From Hydractinia symbiolongicarpus (lineage: Eukaryota; Cnidaria; Hydrozoa; Anthoathecata; Hydractiniidae): a DNA stretch of 64,000 nucleotides. The stretch covers positions 1,426,001 to 1,490,000 of the forward strand of contig NC_079886.1 of NCBI RefSeq assembly GCF_029227915.1, given 5' to 3'. Under the pieces are notes generated by a model. It searched no databases. It saw nothing but the letters and a program-made list of their open reading frames with translations, and was not told the origin of the DNA. The position numbers and the translations under genes were made by a program. Positions 24,931 through 37,182 of the stretch are shown here, in pieces (the stretch's first letter is position 1; each line of letters opens with the position of its first letter).

Positions 24931-26650
24931 TCGTTCGGGAAATCAGTTTACTCCCTGGGTACTTTCTTGTATACATTCGACTATACGGGCCAAGTTCGGG
25001 ATTTACAGGAAATCCCGGGTTTACGTTTGCCGGAGATCAAACTTCTTTCATTCAGCGTCTCATCAAAAATGAAAACATTTTTGAAAACTGCAAGTCTCAT
25101 GCGTTTTAGTGGTGAAAAAATAATTTAAAATATCGTTCGGGAAATGAGTTTACTCCCTGAGTACTTTCTTTGTATACTTTTGACTATACGGGCCGAGTAC
25201 GGGATTTACGGGAAATCGCGAGTTTTCGTTTGCCGGCGATTAAACTTCTTTTATTCAGCGTCTTCTCTAAAATGAAAACATTTTTGAAAACTACAAGTCT
25301 TATGCGTTTTAGTGGTTAAAAAATAATTTAAAAAATCGTTCTGAAAATGAGTTTATTCACAGGGTACTTTCTTTGTATACATTCAACTATACGGGCCAAG
25401 CCAGGGATTTACGGGAAAAGCGGGTTTTCGGTTGTCGGCGATTAAACTGCTTTCATTCGGCGTCTCATCAAAAATGTAAACATTTTTGAATACTACAAGC
25501 CTCATTCGTTCTAGTGGTGCAGAAATAATTTGAAAAATCGTTCAGGAAATCAGTTTACTCCCTGGGTACTTTCTTTTTTACATTCGACTATACGGGCCAA
25601 GTTCGGGATTTACAGGAAAGCCCGGGTTTTCGCTTGCCCGCGATTAAACTTCTTTTATTCAGCGTCTCATCAAAAATGAAAACATATTTGAAAACTACAA
25701 GTCTCATGCGTTTTAGTGGTGAAAAGATAATTTAAAAAATCGTTCGGGAAATGAGTTTACTCCCTGGGTACTTTCTTTGTATACTTTTGACTATACGGCC
25801 GAGTACGGGATTTACGGGAAATCGCGGGATTTCGTTTACCGGCGAATAAACTTGTTTTACTTAGCGTCTCATCAAAAATGAAAACATTTTTGAAAACTAC
25901 AAGTCTCATGCGTTTTAGTGGTAAAAAAAAAATAATTTAAAAAATCGTTCTGAAAATGAGTTTATTCACAGGGTACTTTCTTTGTATACATTCAACTATA
26001 CGGGCCAAGTTCGGGATTTACAGGAAAAGCGGGTTTTCGGTTGTCGGCAATTAAACTGCTTTCATTCGGGGTCTCATCAAAAATGTAAACATTTTTGAAT
26101 ACTACAAGTCTTATTCGTTCTAGTGGTGCAGAAATAATTTAAAAAATCGTTCGGGAAATCAGTTTACTCCCTGGGTACTTTCTTTTATACATTCGACTAT
26201 ATGGGCCAAGTTCGGGATTTACAGGAAAGCCCGGGTTTTCGTTTGCCCGCGATTAAACTTCTTTTATTCAGCGTCTCATCAAAAATGAAAACATTTTTGA
26301 AAACTACAAGTCTCATGCGTTTTAGTGGTGAAAAGATAATTTAAATAATCGATCGGGAAATGAGTTTACTCCCTGGGTACTTTCTTTGTATACTTTTGAT
26401 TATACGGGTCGTGTCCGGGATTTACGAGAAATCGCGGGTTTTCGTTTGCCGGCGAACAAACTTGTTTTACTTAGCGTCTCATCAAAAATGAAAACATTTT
26501 TGAAAACTACAAGTCTCATGCGTTTCAGCGGTGAAAAAATAATTTAAAATATCGTTCGGGAAATAAGTTTACTCCCTGAGTACTTTCTTTGTATACTTTT
26601 GACTATACGGGCCGAGTACGGGATTTACGGGAAATCGCGGGTTTTCGTTT
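24931..26650. repeat. Mixed monomers, end of the divergent class
   Basis: About eight monomers with no clean repeated block. It holds the last 'gtgcagaaataattt' tails (about 25520 and 26127), a second 'atcgatcggg' start (26348), and a run of nine or ten A at about 25922. The 'ggagatcaaac' variant appears here and becomes common to the right. Confidence 0.8.
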
Positions 26651-26772
26651 ACCGGAGATCAAACTTCTTTCATTCAGCGTCTCATTAAAAATGAAAACAT
26701 TTTTGAAAACTAACAATCTCATTCGTTTTAGTGGTGAAAAAATAATTTAAAACATCGTTCGGGAAATGAGTT

Positions 26773-26787
26773 TACTCCCTTTGTATA
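26773..26787 (+). repeat. 11-bp deletion allele giving 192-bp monomers (first of 11)
   Basis: Consensus 'actccctgggtac...' loses 11 bp and reads 'actccctttgtatac'. Copies occur at about 26773, 27371, 27969, 28566, 28961, 29559, 30156, 31765, 33175, 33570 and 34574, and I saw none elsewhere in the window. Most are followed by 'gggcagagtccggg' and 'gggtgtctttttcccgg'. Confidence 0.92.
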
Positions 26788-28804
26788 CTTTTGACTATAC
26801 GGGCAGAGTCCGGGATTTACGGGAAATCGCGGGTGTCTTTTTCCCGGCGATTAAACTTCCTTCATTCAGCGTCTCATCAAAAATGAAAATATTTTTAAAA
26901 ACTACAAGTCTCATGCGATTTAGTGGTGAAAAAGTAATTTAAAAAATCGCTCGGGAAATGAGTTTACTCACAGGGCACTTTCTTTATATACATTCGACTA
27001 TACGGGCCAAGCCCGGGATTTACGGGAAATCGCGCGTTTTCGTTTGCCGGCGATTAAACTTCTTTTATTTAGCGTCTCATCAAAAATGAAAACATTTTTG
27101 AAAACTACAAATCTCATGCGTTTTAATGGTGAAAAAATAATTTAAAAAATCGTTCGGGAAATGAGTTTACTCCTTGAGTACTATCTTTGTATACTTTTGA
27201 CTATACGTGCCGAGTACCGGATTTACGGGAAATTGCGGGTTTTCGTTTGCCGGAGATCAAACTTCTTTCATTCAGCGTCTCATTAAAAATAAAAACATTT
27301 TTGAAAACTAACAATCTCATGCGTTTTAGTGGTGAAAAAATAATTTAAAAGATCGTTCGGGAAATGAGTTTACTCCCTTTGTATACTTTTGACTATACGG
27401 GCAGAGTCCGGGATTTACGGGAAATCGCGGGTGTCTTTTTCCCGGCGATTAAACTTCCTTCATTCAGCGTCTCATCAAAAATGAAAATATTTTTAAAAAA
27501 TACAAGTCTCATGCGATTTAGTGGTGAAAAAGTAATTTAAAAAATCGCTCGGGAAATGAGTTTACTCACAGGGTACTTTCTTTATATACATTCGACTATA
27601 CGGGCCAAGCCCGGGATTTACGGGAAATCGCGGGTTTTCGTTTGCCGGCGATTAAACTTCTTTTATTTAGCGTCTCATCAAAAATGAAAACATTTTTGAA
27701 AACTACAAATCTCATGCGTTTTAATGGTGAAAAAATAATTTAAAAAATCGTTCGGGAAATGAGTTTACTCCTTGAGTACTATCTTTGTATACTTTTGACT
27801 ATACGGGCCGAGTACCGGATTTACGGGAAATTGCAGGTTTTCGTTTGCCGGAGATCAAACTTCTTTCATTCAGCGTCTCATTAAAAATGAAAACATTTTT
27901 GAAAACTAACAATCTCATGCGTTTTAGTGGTGAAAAAATAATTTAAAAGATCGTTCGGGAAATGAGTTTACTCCCTTTGTATACTTTTGACTATACGGGC
28001 AGAGTCCGGGATTTACGGGAAATCGCGGGTGTCTTTTTCCCGGCGATTAAACTTCCTTCATTCAGCGTCTCATTAAAAATGAAAATATTTTTAAAAACTA
28101 CAAGTCTCATGCGATTTAGTGGTGAAAAAGTAATTTAAAAAATCGCTCGGGAAATGAGTTTACTCACAGGGTACTTTCTTTATATACATTCGACTATACG
28201 GGCCAAGCCCGGGATTTACGGGAAATCGCGGGTTTTCGTTTGCCGGCGATTAAACTTCTTTTATTTAGCGTCTCATCAAAAATGAAAACATTTTTAAAAA
28301 CTACAAATCTCATGCGTTTTAATGGTGAAAAAATAATTTAAAAAATCGTTCGGGAAATGAGTTTACTCCTTGAGTACTTTCTTTGTATACTTTTGACTAT
28401 ACGGACCGAGTACCGGATTTACGGGAAATCGCGGGTTTTCGTTTGCCGGAGATCAAACTTCTTTCATTCAGTGTCTCATTAAAAATGAAACATTTTTGAA
28501 AACTAACAATCTCATGCGTTTTAGTGGTGAAAAAATAATTTAAAAGATCGTTCGGGAAATGAGTTTACTCCCTTTGTATACTTTTGACTATACGGGCCGA
28601 GTACCGGATTTACGGGAAATCGCGGGTTTTCGTTTGCCGGCGATTAAACTTCTTAAATTCAGCGTCTTATCAAAAATGAAAACATTTTTGAAAACTACAA
28701 GTCTAATGCGTTTTAGTGGTAAAAAAATAATTTAAAATATTGTTGGGGAAATAAGTTTACTCCCTGAGTACTTTCTTTATATACATTCGACTATGCGGGC
28801 TAAG

Positions 28805-28829
28805 CCCGGGATTTACAGGAAATCCCGGG
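28805..28829. other. Perfect dyad in the CpG-rich core (example 1)
   Basis: Arms 'cccgggattt' and 'aaatcccggg' are perfect 10-bp reverse complements around 'acagg'. Monomers at about 9.9-25 kb with 'ttcgggatttacagg' followed by 'aaatcccggg' keep 8-bp arms. The commonest form ('gggatttacggg', 'aaatcgcggg') has one mismatch in the arm. Confidence 0.85.
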
Positions 28830-30400
28830 TTTTCGTTTGCCGGCGATTAAACTTCTTTTATTTAGCGTCTCATCAAAAATGAAAACATTTTTGAAAACTA
28901 ACAATCTCATGCGTTTTAGTGGTGAAAAAATAATTTAAAAGATCGTTCGGGAAATGAGTTTACTCCCTTTGTATACTTTTGACTATACGGGCAGAGTCCG
29001 GGATTTACGGGAAATCGCGGGTGTCTTTTTCCCGGCGATTAAACTTCCTTCATTCAGCGTCTCATCAAAAATGAAAATATTTTTAAAAACTACAAGTCTC
29101 ATGCGATTTAGTGGTGAAAAAGTAATTTAAAAAATCGCTCGGGAAATGAGTTTACTCACAGGGTACTTTCTTTATATACATTCGACTATACGGGCCAAGC
29201 CCGGGATTTACGGGAAATCGCGGGTTTTCGTTTGCCGGCGATTAAACTTCTTTTATTTAGCGTCTCATCAAAAATGAAAACATTTTTGAAAACTACAAAT
29301 CTCATGCGTTTTAATGGTGAAAAAATAATTTAAAAAATCGTTCGGGAAATGAGTTTACTCCTTGAGTACTATCTTTGTATACTTTTGACTATACGGGCCG
29401 AGTACCGGATTTACGGGAAATTGCGGGTTTTCGTTTGCCGGAGATCAAACTTCTTTCATTCAGCGTCTCATTAAAAATGAAAACATTTTTGAAAACTAAC
29501 AATCTCATGCGTTTTAGTGGTGAAAAAATAATTTAAAAGATCGTTCGGGAAATGAGTTTACTCCCTTTGTATACTTTTGACTATACGGGCAGAGTCCGGG
29601 ATTTACGGGAAATCGCGGGTGTCTTTTTCCCGGCGATTAAACTTCCTTCATTCAGCGTCTCATTAAAAATGAAAATATTTTTAAAAACTACAAGTCTCAT
29701 GCGATTTAGTGGTGAAAAAGTAATTTAAAAAATCGCTCGGGAAATGAGTTTACTCACAGGGTACTTTCTTTATATACATTCGACTATACGGGCCAAGCCC
29801 GGGATTTACGGGAAATCGCGGGTTTTCGTTTGCCGGCGATTAAACTTCTTTTATTTAGCGTCTCATCAAAAATGAAAACATTTTTAAAAACTACAAATCT
29901 CATGCGTTTTAATGGTGAAAAAATAATTTAAAAAATCGTTCGGGAAATGAGTTTACTCCTTGAGTACTTTCTTTGTATACTTTTGACTATACGGACCGAG
30001 TACCGGATTTACGGGAAATCGCGGGTTTTCGTTTGCCGGAGATCAAACTTCTTTCATTCAGTGTCTCATTAAAAATGAAACATTTTTGAAAACTAACAAT
30101 CTCATGCGTTTTAGTGGTGAAAAAATAATTTAAAAGATCGTTCGGGAAATGAGTTTACTCCCTTTGTATACTTTTGACTATACGGGCCGAGTACCGGATT
30201 TACGGGAAATCGCGGGTTTTCGTTTGCCGGCGATTAAACTTCTTAAATTCAGCGTCTTATCAAATATGAAAACATTTTTGAAAACTACAAGTCTAATGCG
30301 TTTTAGTGGTAAAAAAATAATTTAAAATATCGTTGGGGAAATAAGTTTACTCCCTGAGTACTTTCTTTATATACATTCGACTATGCGGGCTAAGCCCGGG

Positions 30401-33400
30401 ATTTAGGGGAAATCGCGGGTTTTCGTTTGCCGGCGATTAAACTTCTTTTATTCAACGTCTTCTCAGAAATGAAAACATTTTTGAAAACTACAAGTCTCAT
30501 GCGTTTTAGTGGTGAAAAAATAATTTAAAAAATCGTTCGGGAAATGAGTTTACTCCTTGAGTACTTTCTTTGTATACTTTTGACTATACGGGCCGAGTAC
30601 CGGATTTACGGGAAATCGCGGGTTTTCGTTTGCCGGCGATTAAACTTGTTTTATTTAGCGTCTCATCAAAAATGAAAACAATGTTAAAAACTACAAGTCT
30701 CATGCGTTTTAGTGGTGAAAAAATAATTTAAAATATCGTTCGGGAAATGAGTTTACTCCCTGGGTACTTTCTTTGTATACTTTTGACTATATGGGCCATG
30801 TTCGGGATTTACAGGAAATCCCGGGTTTACGTTTGCCGGAGATCAACCTTCTTTCATTCAGCGTCTCATTAAAAATGAAAACATTTTTGAAAACTAACAA
30901 TCTCATGCGTTTTAATGGTGAAAAAATAATTTAAAAAATCGTTCGGGAAATGAGTTTACTCCTTGAGTACTTTCTTTGTATACTTTTGACTATACGGGCC
31001 GAGTACCGGATTTACGGGAAATCGCGGGTTTTCGTTTGCCGGCGATTAAACTTCTCAAATTCAGCGTCTTATCAAAAATGAAAACATTTTTGAAAACTAC
31101 AAGTCTCATGCGTTTTAGTGGTGAAAAAATAATTTAAAAAATCATTCGGGAAATCAGTTTACTCGCTGGGAACTTTTTTTACTTTTGACTATACGGGCCG
31201 AGTACCGGATTTACGGGAAATCGCGGGTTTTCGTTTGCCGGCAATTAAACTTCCTTCATTCAGCGTGTCATCAAAAATGAAAATATTTTTAAAAACTACA
31301 AGTCTCATGCGATTTAGTGGTGAAAAAATAATTTAAAAAATCGCTCGGGAAATGAGTTTACTCACAGGGTACTTTCTTTATATACATTCGACTATACGGC
31401 CCAAGCCCGGGATTTACGGGAAATCGCGGGTTTTCGTTTGCCGGCGATTAAATTTCTTTTATTTAGCGTCTCATCAAAAATGAAAACATTTTTGAAAACT
31501 AAAAATCTCATGCGTTTTAATGGTGAAAAAATAATTTAAAAAATCGTTCGGGAAATGAGTTTACTCCTTGAGTACTTTCTTTGTATACTTTTGACTATAC
31601 GGGCCAAGTTCGGGATTTACAGGAAATCCCGGGTTTACGTTTGCCGGAGATCAAACTTCTTTCATTCAGCGTCTCATCAAAAATGAAAACATTTTTGAAA
31701 ACTACAAATCTCATGCGTTTTAATGGTGAAAAAATAATTTAAAAAATCGTTCGGGAAATGAGTTTACTCCCTTTGTATACTTTTGACTATACGGGCAGAG
31801 TCCGGGATTTACGGGAAATCGCGGGTGTCTTTTTCCCGGCGATTAAACTTCCTTCATTCAGCGTCTCATCAAAAATGAAAATATTTTTAAAAACTACAAG
31901 TCTCATGCGATTTAGTGGTGAAAATGTAATTTAAAAAATCGCTCGGGAAATGAGTTTACTCACAGGGTACTTTCTTTATATACATTCGACTATACGGGCC
32001 AAGCCCGGGATTTACGGGAAATCGCGGGTTTTCGTTTGCCGGCAATTAAACTTCTTTTATTTAGCGTCTCATCAAAAATGAAAACATTTTTAAAAACTAC
32101 AAATCTCATGCGTTTTAATGGTGAAAAAATAATTTAAAAATACGTTCGGGAAATGAGTTTACTCCTTGAGTACTTTCTTTGTATACTTTTGACTATACGG
32201 GCCGAGTACCGGATTTACGGGAAATCGCGGGTTTTCGTTTGCCGGCGATTAAACTTCTTAAATTCAGAGTCTTATCATAAATGAAAACATTTTTGAAAAC
32301 TACAAGTCTCATGCGTTTTAGTGGTGAAAAAATAATTTAAAATATCGTTGGGGAAATAAGTTTACTCCCTGAGTACTTTCTTTATATACATTCGACTATG
32401 CGGGCTAAGCCCGGGATTTACGGGAAATCGCGGGTTTTCGTTTGCCGGCGATTAAACTTCTTTTATTCAGCGTCTTCTTAGAAATGAAATCATTTTTGAA
32501 AACTACAAGTCTCATGCGTTTTAGTGGTGAAAAAATAATTTAAAAAATCGTTCGGGAAATGAGTTTACTCACAGGGTACTTTCTTTATATACTTTCGACT
32601 ATGCGGGCCAAGCCCGGGATTTACGGGAAATCGCGGGTTTTCGTTTGCCGGCGATTAAACTTCTTTTATTTAGCGTCTCATCAAAAATGAAAACATTTTT
32701 GAAAACTACAAGTCTCATGCGTTTTAGTGGTGAAAAAATAATTTAAAAAATCGTTCGGGAAATGAGTTTACTCCATGGGTACTCTCTTTGTATACTTTTG
32801 ATTATACGGGTCGTGTCCGGGATTTACGGGAAATCGCGGGTTTTCGTTTGCCGGCGATTAAACTTGTTTTATTTAGCGTCTCATCAAAAATGAAAACAAT
32901 GTTAAAAACTACAAGTCTCATGCGTTTTAGTGGTGAAAAAATAATTTAAAATATCGTTCGGGAAATGAGTTTACTCCCTGGGTACTTTCTTTGTATACTT
33001 TTGACTATATGGGCCATGTTCGGGATTTACAGGAAATCCTGGGTTTACGTTTGCCGGAGATCAAGCTTCTTTCATTCAGCGTCTCATTAAAAATGAAAAC
33101 ATTTTTGAAAACTAACAATCTCATGCGTTTTAATGGTGAAAAAATAATTTAAAAAATCGTTCGGGAAATGAGTTTACTCCCTTTGTATTCTTTTGACTAT
33201 ACGGGCAGAGTTCGGGATTTACGGGAAATCGCGGGTGTCTTTTTCCCGGCGATTAAACTTCCTTCATTCAGCGTCTCATCAAAAATGAAAATATTTTTAA
33301 AAACTACAAGTCTCATGCGATTTAGTGGTGAAAAAGTAATTTAAAAAATCGCTCGGGAAATGAGTTTACTCACAGGGTACTTTCTTTATATACATTCGAC

Positions 33401-35152
33401 TATACGGGCCAAGCCCGGGATTAACGGGAAATCGCGGGTTTTCGTTTGCCGGCGATTAAACTTCTTTTATTTAGCGTCTCATCAAAAATGAAAACATTTT
33501 TGAAAACTACAAATCTCATGCGTTTTAATGGTGCAAAAATAATTTAAAAAATCGTTAGGGAAATAAGTTTACTCCCTTTGTATACTTTTGACTATACGGG
33601 CAGAGTCCGGGATTTACGGGACATCGCGGGTTTTCGTTTGCCGGCGATTAAACTTCTTTTATTCAGCGTTTTCTAAGAAATGAAAATATTTTTGAAAACT
33701 ACAAGTCTCATGCGTTTTAGTGGTGAAAAAATAATTTAAAAAATCGTTCGGGAAATGAGTTTACTCCCTGGGTACTCTCTTTGTATACTTTTGATTATAC
33801 GGGTCGTGTCCGGGATTTACTGGGAATCGCGGGTTTTCGTTTGCCGGCGATTAAACTTGTTTTATTTAGCGTCTCATCAAAAATGAAAACAATGTTGAAA
33901 AACTACAAGTCTCATGCGTTTTAGTGGTAAAAAATAATTTACAATATCGTTGGGGAAATAAGTTTACTCCCTGAGTACTTTCTTTATATACATTCGACTA
34001 TGCGGGCTAAGCCCGGGATTTACGGGAAATCGCGGGTTATCGTTTGCCGGCGATTAAACTTCTTTTATTTAGCGTTTTCTCAGAAATGAAGACATTTTTG
34101 AAAACTACAAGTCTCATGCGTTTTAGTGGTGAAAAAATAATTTAAAAAATCGTTCGGGAAATGAGTTTACTCCTTGGGTACTCTCTTTGTATACTTTTGA
34201 TTATACGGGTCGTGTCCGGGATTTACTGGGAATCGCGGGTTTTCGTTTGCCGGCGATTAAACTTGTTTTATTTAGCGTCTCATCAAAAATGAAAACAATG
34301 TTGAAAACTACAAGTCTCCTGCGTTTTAATGGTGAAAAAATAATTTAAAATATCGTTCGGGAAATGAGTTTACTCCCTGGGTACTTTCTTTGTATACTTT
34401 TGACTATATGGGCCATGTTCGGGATTTACAGGAAATCCTGGGTTTACGTTTGCCGGAGATCAAACTTCTTTCACTCAGCGTCTCATTAAAAATGAAAACA
34501 TTTTTGAAAAGTAACAATCTCATGCGTTTTAATGGTGAAAAAATAATTTAAAAAATCGTTCGGGAAATGAGTTTACTCCCTTTGTATAATTTTGACTATA
34601 CGGGCAGAGTCCGGGATTTACGGGAAATCGCGGGTGTCTTTTTCCCGGCGATTAAACTTCCTTCATTCAGCGTCTGATCAAAAATGAAAATATTTTTAAA
34701 AACTACAAGTCTCATGCGATTTAGTGGTGAAAAAGTAATTTAAAAAATCGCTCGGGAAATGAGTTTACTCACAGGGTACTTTCTTTATATACATTCGACT
34801 ATACGGGCCAAGCCCGGGATTTACGGGAAATCGAGGGTTTTCGTTTGCCGGCGATTAAACTTCTTTTATTTAGCGTCTCATCAAAAATGAAAACATTTTT
34901 GAAAACTACAAATCTCATGCGTTTTAATGGTGAAAAAATAATTTAAAAAATCGTTCGGGAAACGAGTTTACTCCTTGAGTACTTTCTTTGTATACTTTTG
35001 ACTATACGGGCCGAGTACCGGATTTACGGGAAATCGCGGGTTTTCGTTTGCCGGCGATTAAACTTCTTAAATTCAGCGTCTTATCAAAAATGAAAACATT
35101 TTTGAAAACTACAAGTCTCATGCGTTTTAGTGGTGAAAAGATAATTTAAAAA
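30401..35152. repeat. Shuffled block with recurring 'acaatgtt' and 192-bp monomers
   Basis: A monomer with 'gaaaacaatgtt' occurs at about 30678, 32896, 33889 and 34295. In three of these cases the next monomer has 'atgggccatgttcggg'. Offsets of 2218, 993 and 406 show irregular reuse of the same segments, not a fixed HOR. Four 192-bp monomers also lie here. All sequence remains satellite; no insertion was seen. Confidence 0.82.
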
Positions 35153-37182
35153 ATCGTTCTGAAAATGAGTTTACTCACAGGGTACTTTCTTTGTATACAT
35201 TCGACTATATGGGCCAAGCCCGGGATTTACAGGAAATCGCGGGTTTTCGTTTGCCGGCGATTAAACTTCTTTTATTCTGCGTCTCATCAAAAATAAAAAC
35301 ATTTTTGAAAACTAAAAGTCTCATGCGTTTTAGTAGTGAAAAAATTATTTAAAAAATCATTCGGGAAATCAGTTTACTCGCTGGGAACTTTTTTTATGTA
35401 CTTTTGACTATACGGGCCGAGTACCGGATTTACGGGAAATCGCGGGTTTTCGTTTGCCGGCGATTAAACTTCCTTCATTCAGCGTCTCATCAAAAATGAA
35501 AATATTTTTAAAAACTAAAAGTCTCATGCGATTTAGTGGTGAAAAAATACTTTAAAAAATCGCTCGGGAAATGAGTTTACTCACAGGGTACTTTCATTAT
35601 ATACATTCGACTATACGGGCCAAGCCCGGGATTTACGGGAAATCGCGGGTTTTCGTTTGCCGGCGATTAAACTTCTTTTATTTAGCGTCTCATCAAAAAT
35701 GAAAACATTTTTGAAAACTACAAATCTCATGCGTTTTAATGGTGAAAAAATAATTTAAAAAATCGTTCGGGAAATGAGTTTACTCCTTGAGTACTTTCTT
35801 TGTATACTTTTGACTATACGGGCCGAGTACCGGATTTACGCGAAATCGCGGGTTTTCGTTTGCAGGCGATTAAACTTCTTAAATTCAGCGTCTTATCAAA
35901 AATGAAAACATTTTTGAAAACTACAAGTCTCATGCGTTTTAGTGGTGAAAAAATAATTTAAAAAATCGTTCTGAAAATGAGTTTACTCACAGGGTACTTT
36001 CAGTGTATACATTCGTCTATAGGGGCCAAGACCGGGATTTACAGGAAATCGCGGGTTTTCGTTTGCCGGCGATTAAACTTCTTTTATTCAGCGTCTCATC
36101 AAAAATGAAAACATTTTTGAAAACTATAAATCTCATGCGTTTTAATGGTGAAAAAATAATTTAAAAAATCGTTCTGAAAATGAGTTTACTCACAGGGTAC
36201 TTTCTTTGTATACATTCGACTATATGGGCCAAGCCCGGGATTTACAGGAAATCGCGGGTTTTCGTTTGCCGGCGATTAAACTTCTTTTATTCTGCGTCTC
36301 ATCAAAAATAAAAACATTTTTGAAAACTAAAAGTCTCATGCGTTTTAGTAGTGAAAAAATTATTTAAAAAATCATTCGGGAAATCAGTTTACTCGCTGGG
36401 AACTTTTTTTATGTACTTTTGACTATACGGGCCGAGTACCGGATTTACGGGAAATCGCGGGTTTTCGTTTGCCGGCGATTAAACTTCCTTCATTCAGCGT
36501 CTCATCAAAAATGAAAATATTTTTAAAAACTAAAAGTCTCATCCGATTTAGTGGTGAAAAAATACTTTAAAAAATCGCTCGGGAAATGAGTTTACTCACA
36601 GGGTACTTTCATTATATACATTCGACTATACGGGCGAAGCCCGGGATTTACGGGAAATCGCGGGTTTTCGTTTGCCGGCGATTAAACTTCTTTTATTTAG
36701 CGTCTCATCAAAAATGAAAACATTTTTGAAAACTACAAATCTCATGCGTTTTAATGGTGAAAAAATAATTTAAAAAATCGTTCGGGAAATGAGTTTACTC
36801 CTTGAGTACTTTCTTTGTATACTTTTGACTATACGGGCCGAGTACCGGATTTACGCGAAATCGCGGGTTTTCGTTTGCAGGCGATTAAACTTCTTAAATT
36901 CAGCGTCTTATCAAAAATGAAAACATTTTTGAAAACTACAAGTCTCATGCGTTTTAGTGGTGAAAAAATAATTTAAAAAATCGTTCTGAAAATGAGTTTA
37001 CTCACAGGGTACTTTCATTGTATACATTCGTCTATAGGGGCCAAGCCCGGGATTTACAGGAAATCGCGGGTTTTCGTTTGCCGGCGATTAAACTTCTTTT
37101 ATTCAGCGTCTCATCAAAAATGAAAACATTTTTGAAAACTAAAAGTCTCATGCGATTTAGTGGTGAAAAAATAATTTAAAAA
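35153..37182. repeat. 1015-bp pentamer HOR, two copies
   Basis: Units are 35153-36167 and 36168-37182, exactly 5 x 203. Offset 1015 holds for 'atcgttctg' (35153/36168), 'atcattcggg' (35356/36371) and 'atcgctcggg' (35559/36574). Shared rare variants include 'aaaaattattt', 'aatactttaaaa', 'ctttcattatatac' and 'tttgcaggcgatt'. Confidence 0.92.

Larger units (their letters stand above)
26651..30400. repeat. 598-bp trimer nested in a 1590-bp octamer HOR
   Basis: The marker 'tactccctttgtata' (an 11-bp deletion relative to consensus) falls at 26773, 27371, 27969, 28566, 28961, 29559 and 30156. Spacing of 598 (203 + 203 + 192) defines a trimer. Positions 27371/28961, 27969/29559 and 28566/30156 all differ by 1590, defining an octamer repeated twice (about 27.28-28.87 and 28.87-30.40 kb). 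A shared 1-bp deletion ('aaaatgaaacattt', near 28484 and 30074) and a shared 'acggaccgag' (28401 and 29991) confirm the block copy. Confidence 0.93.
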
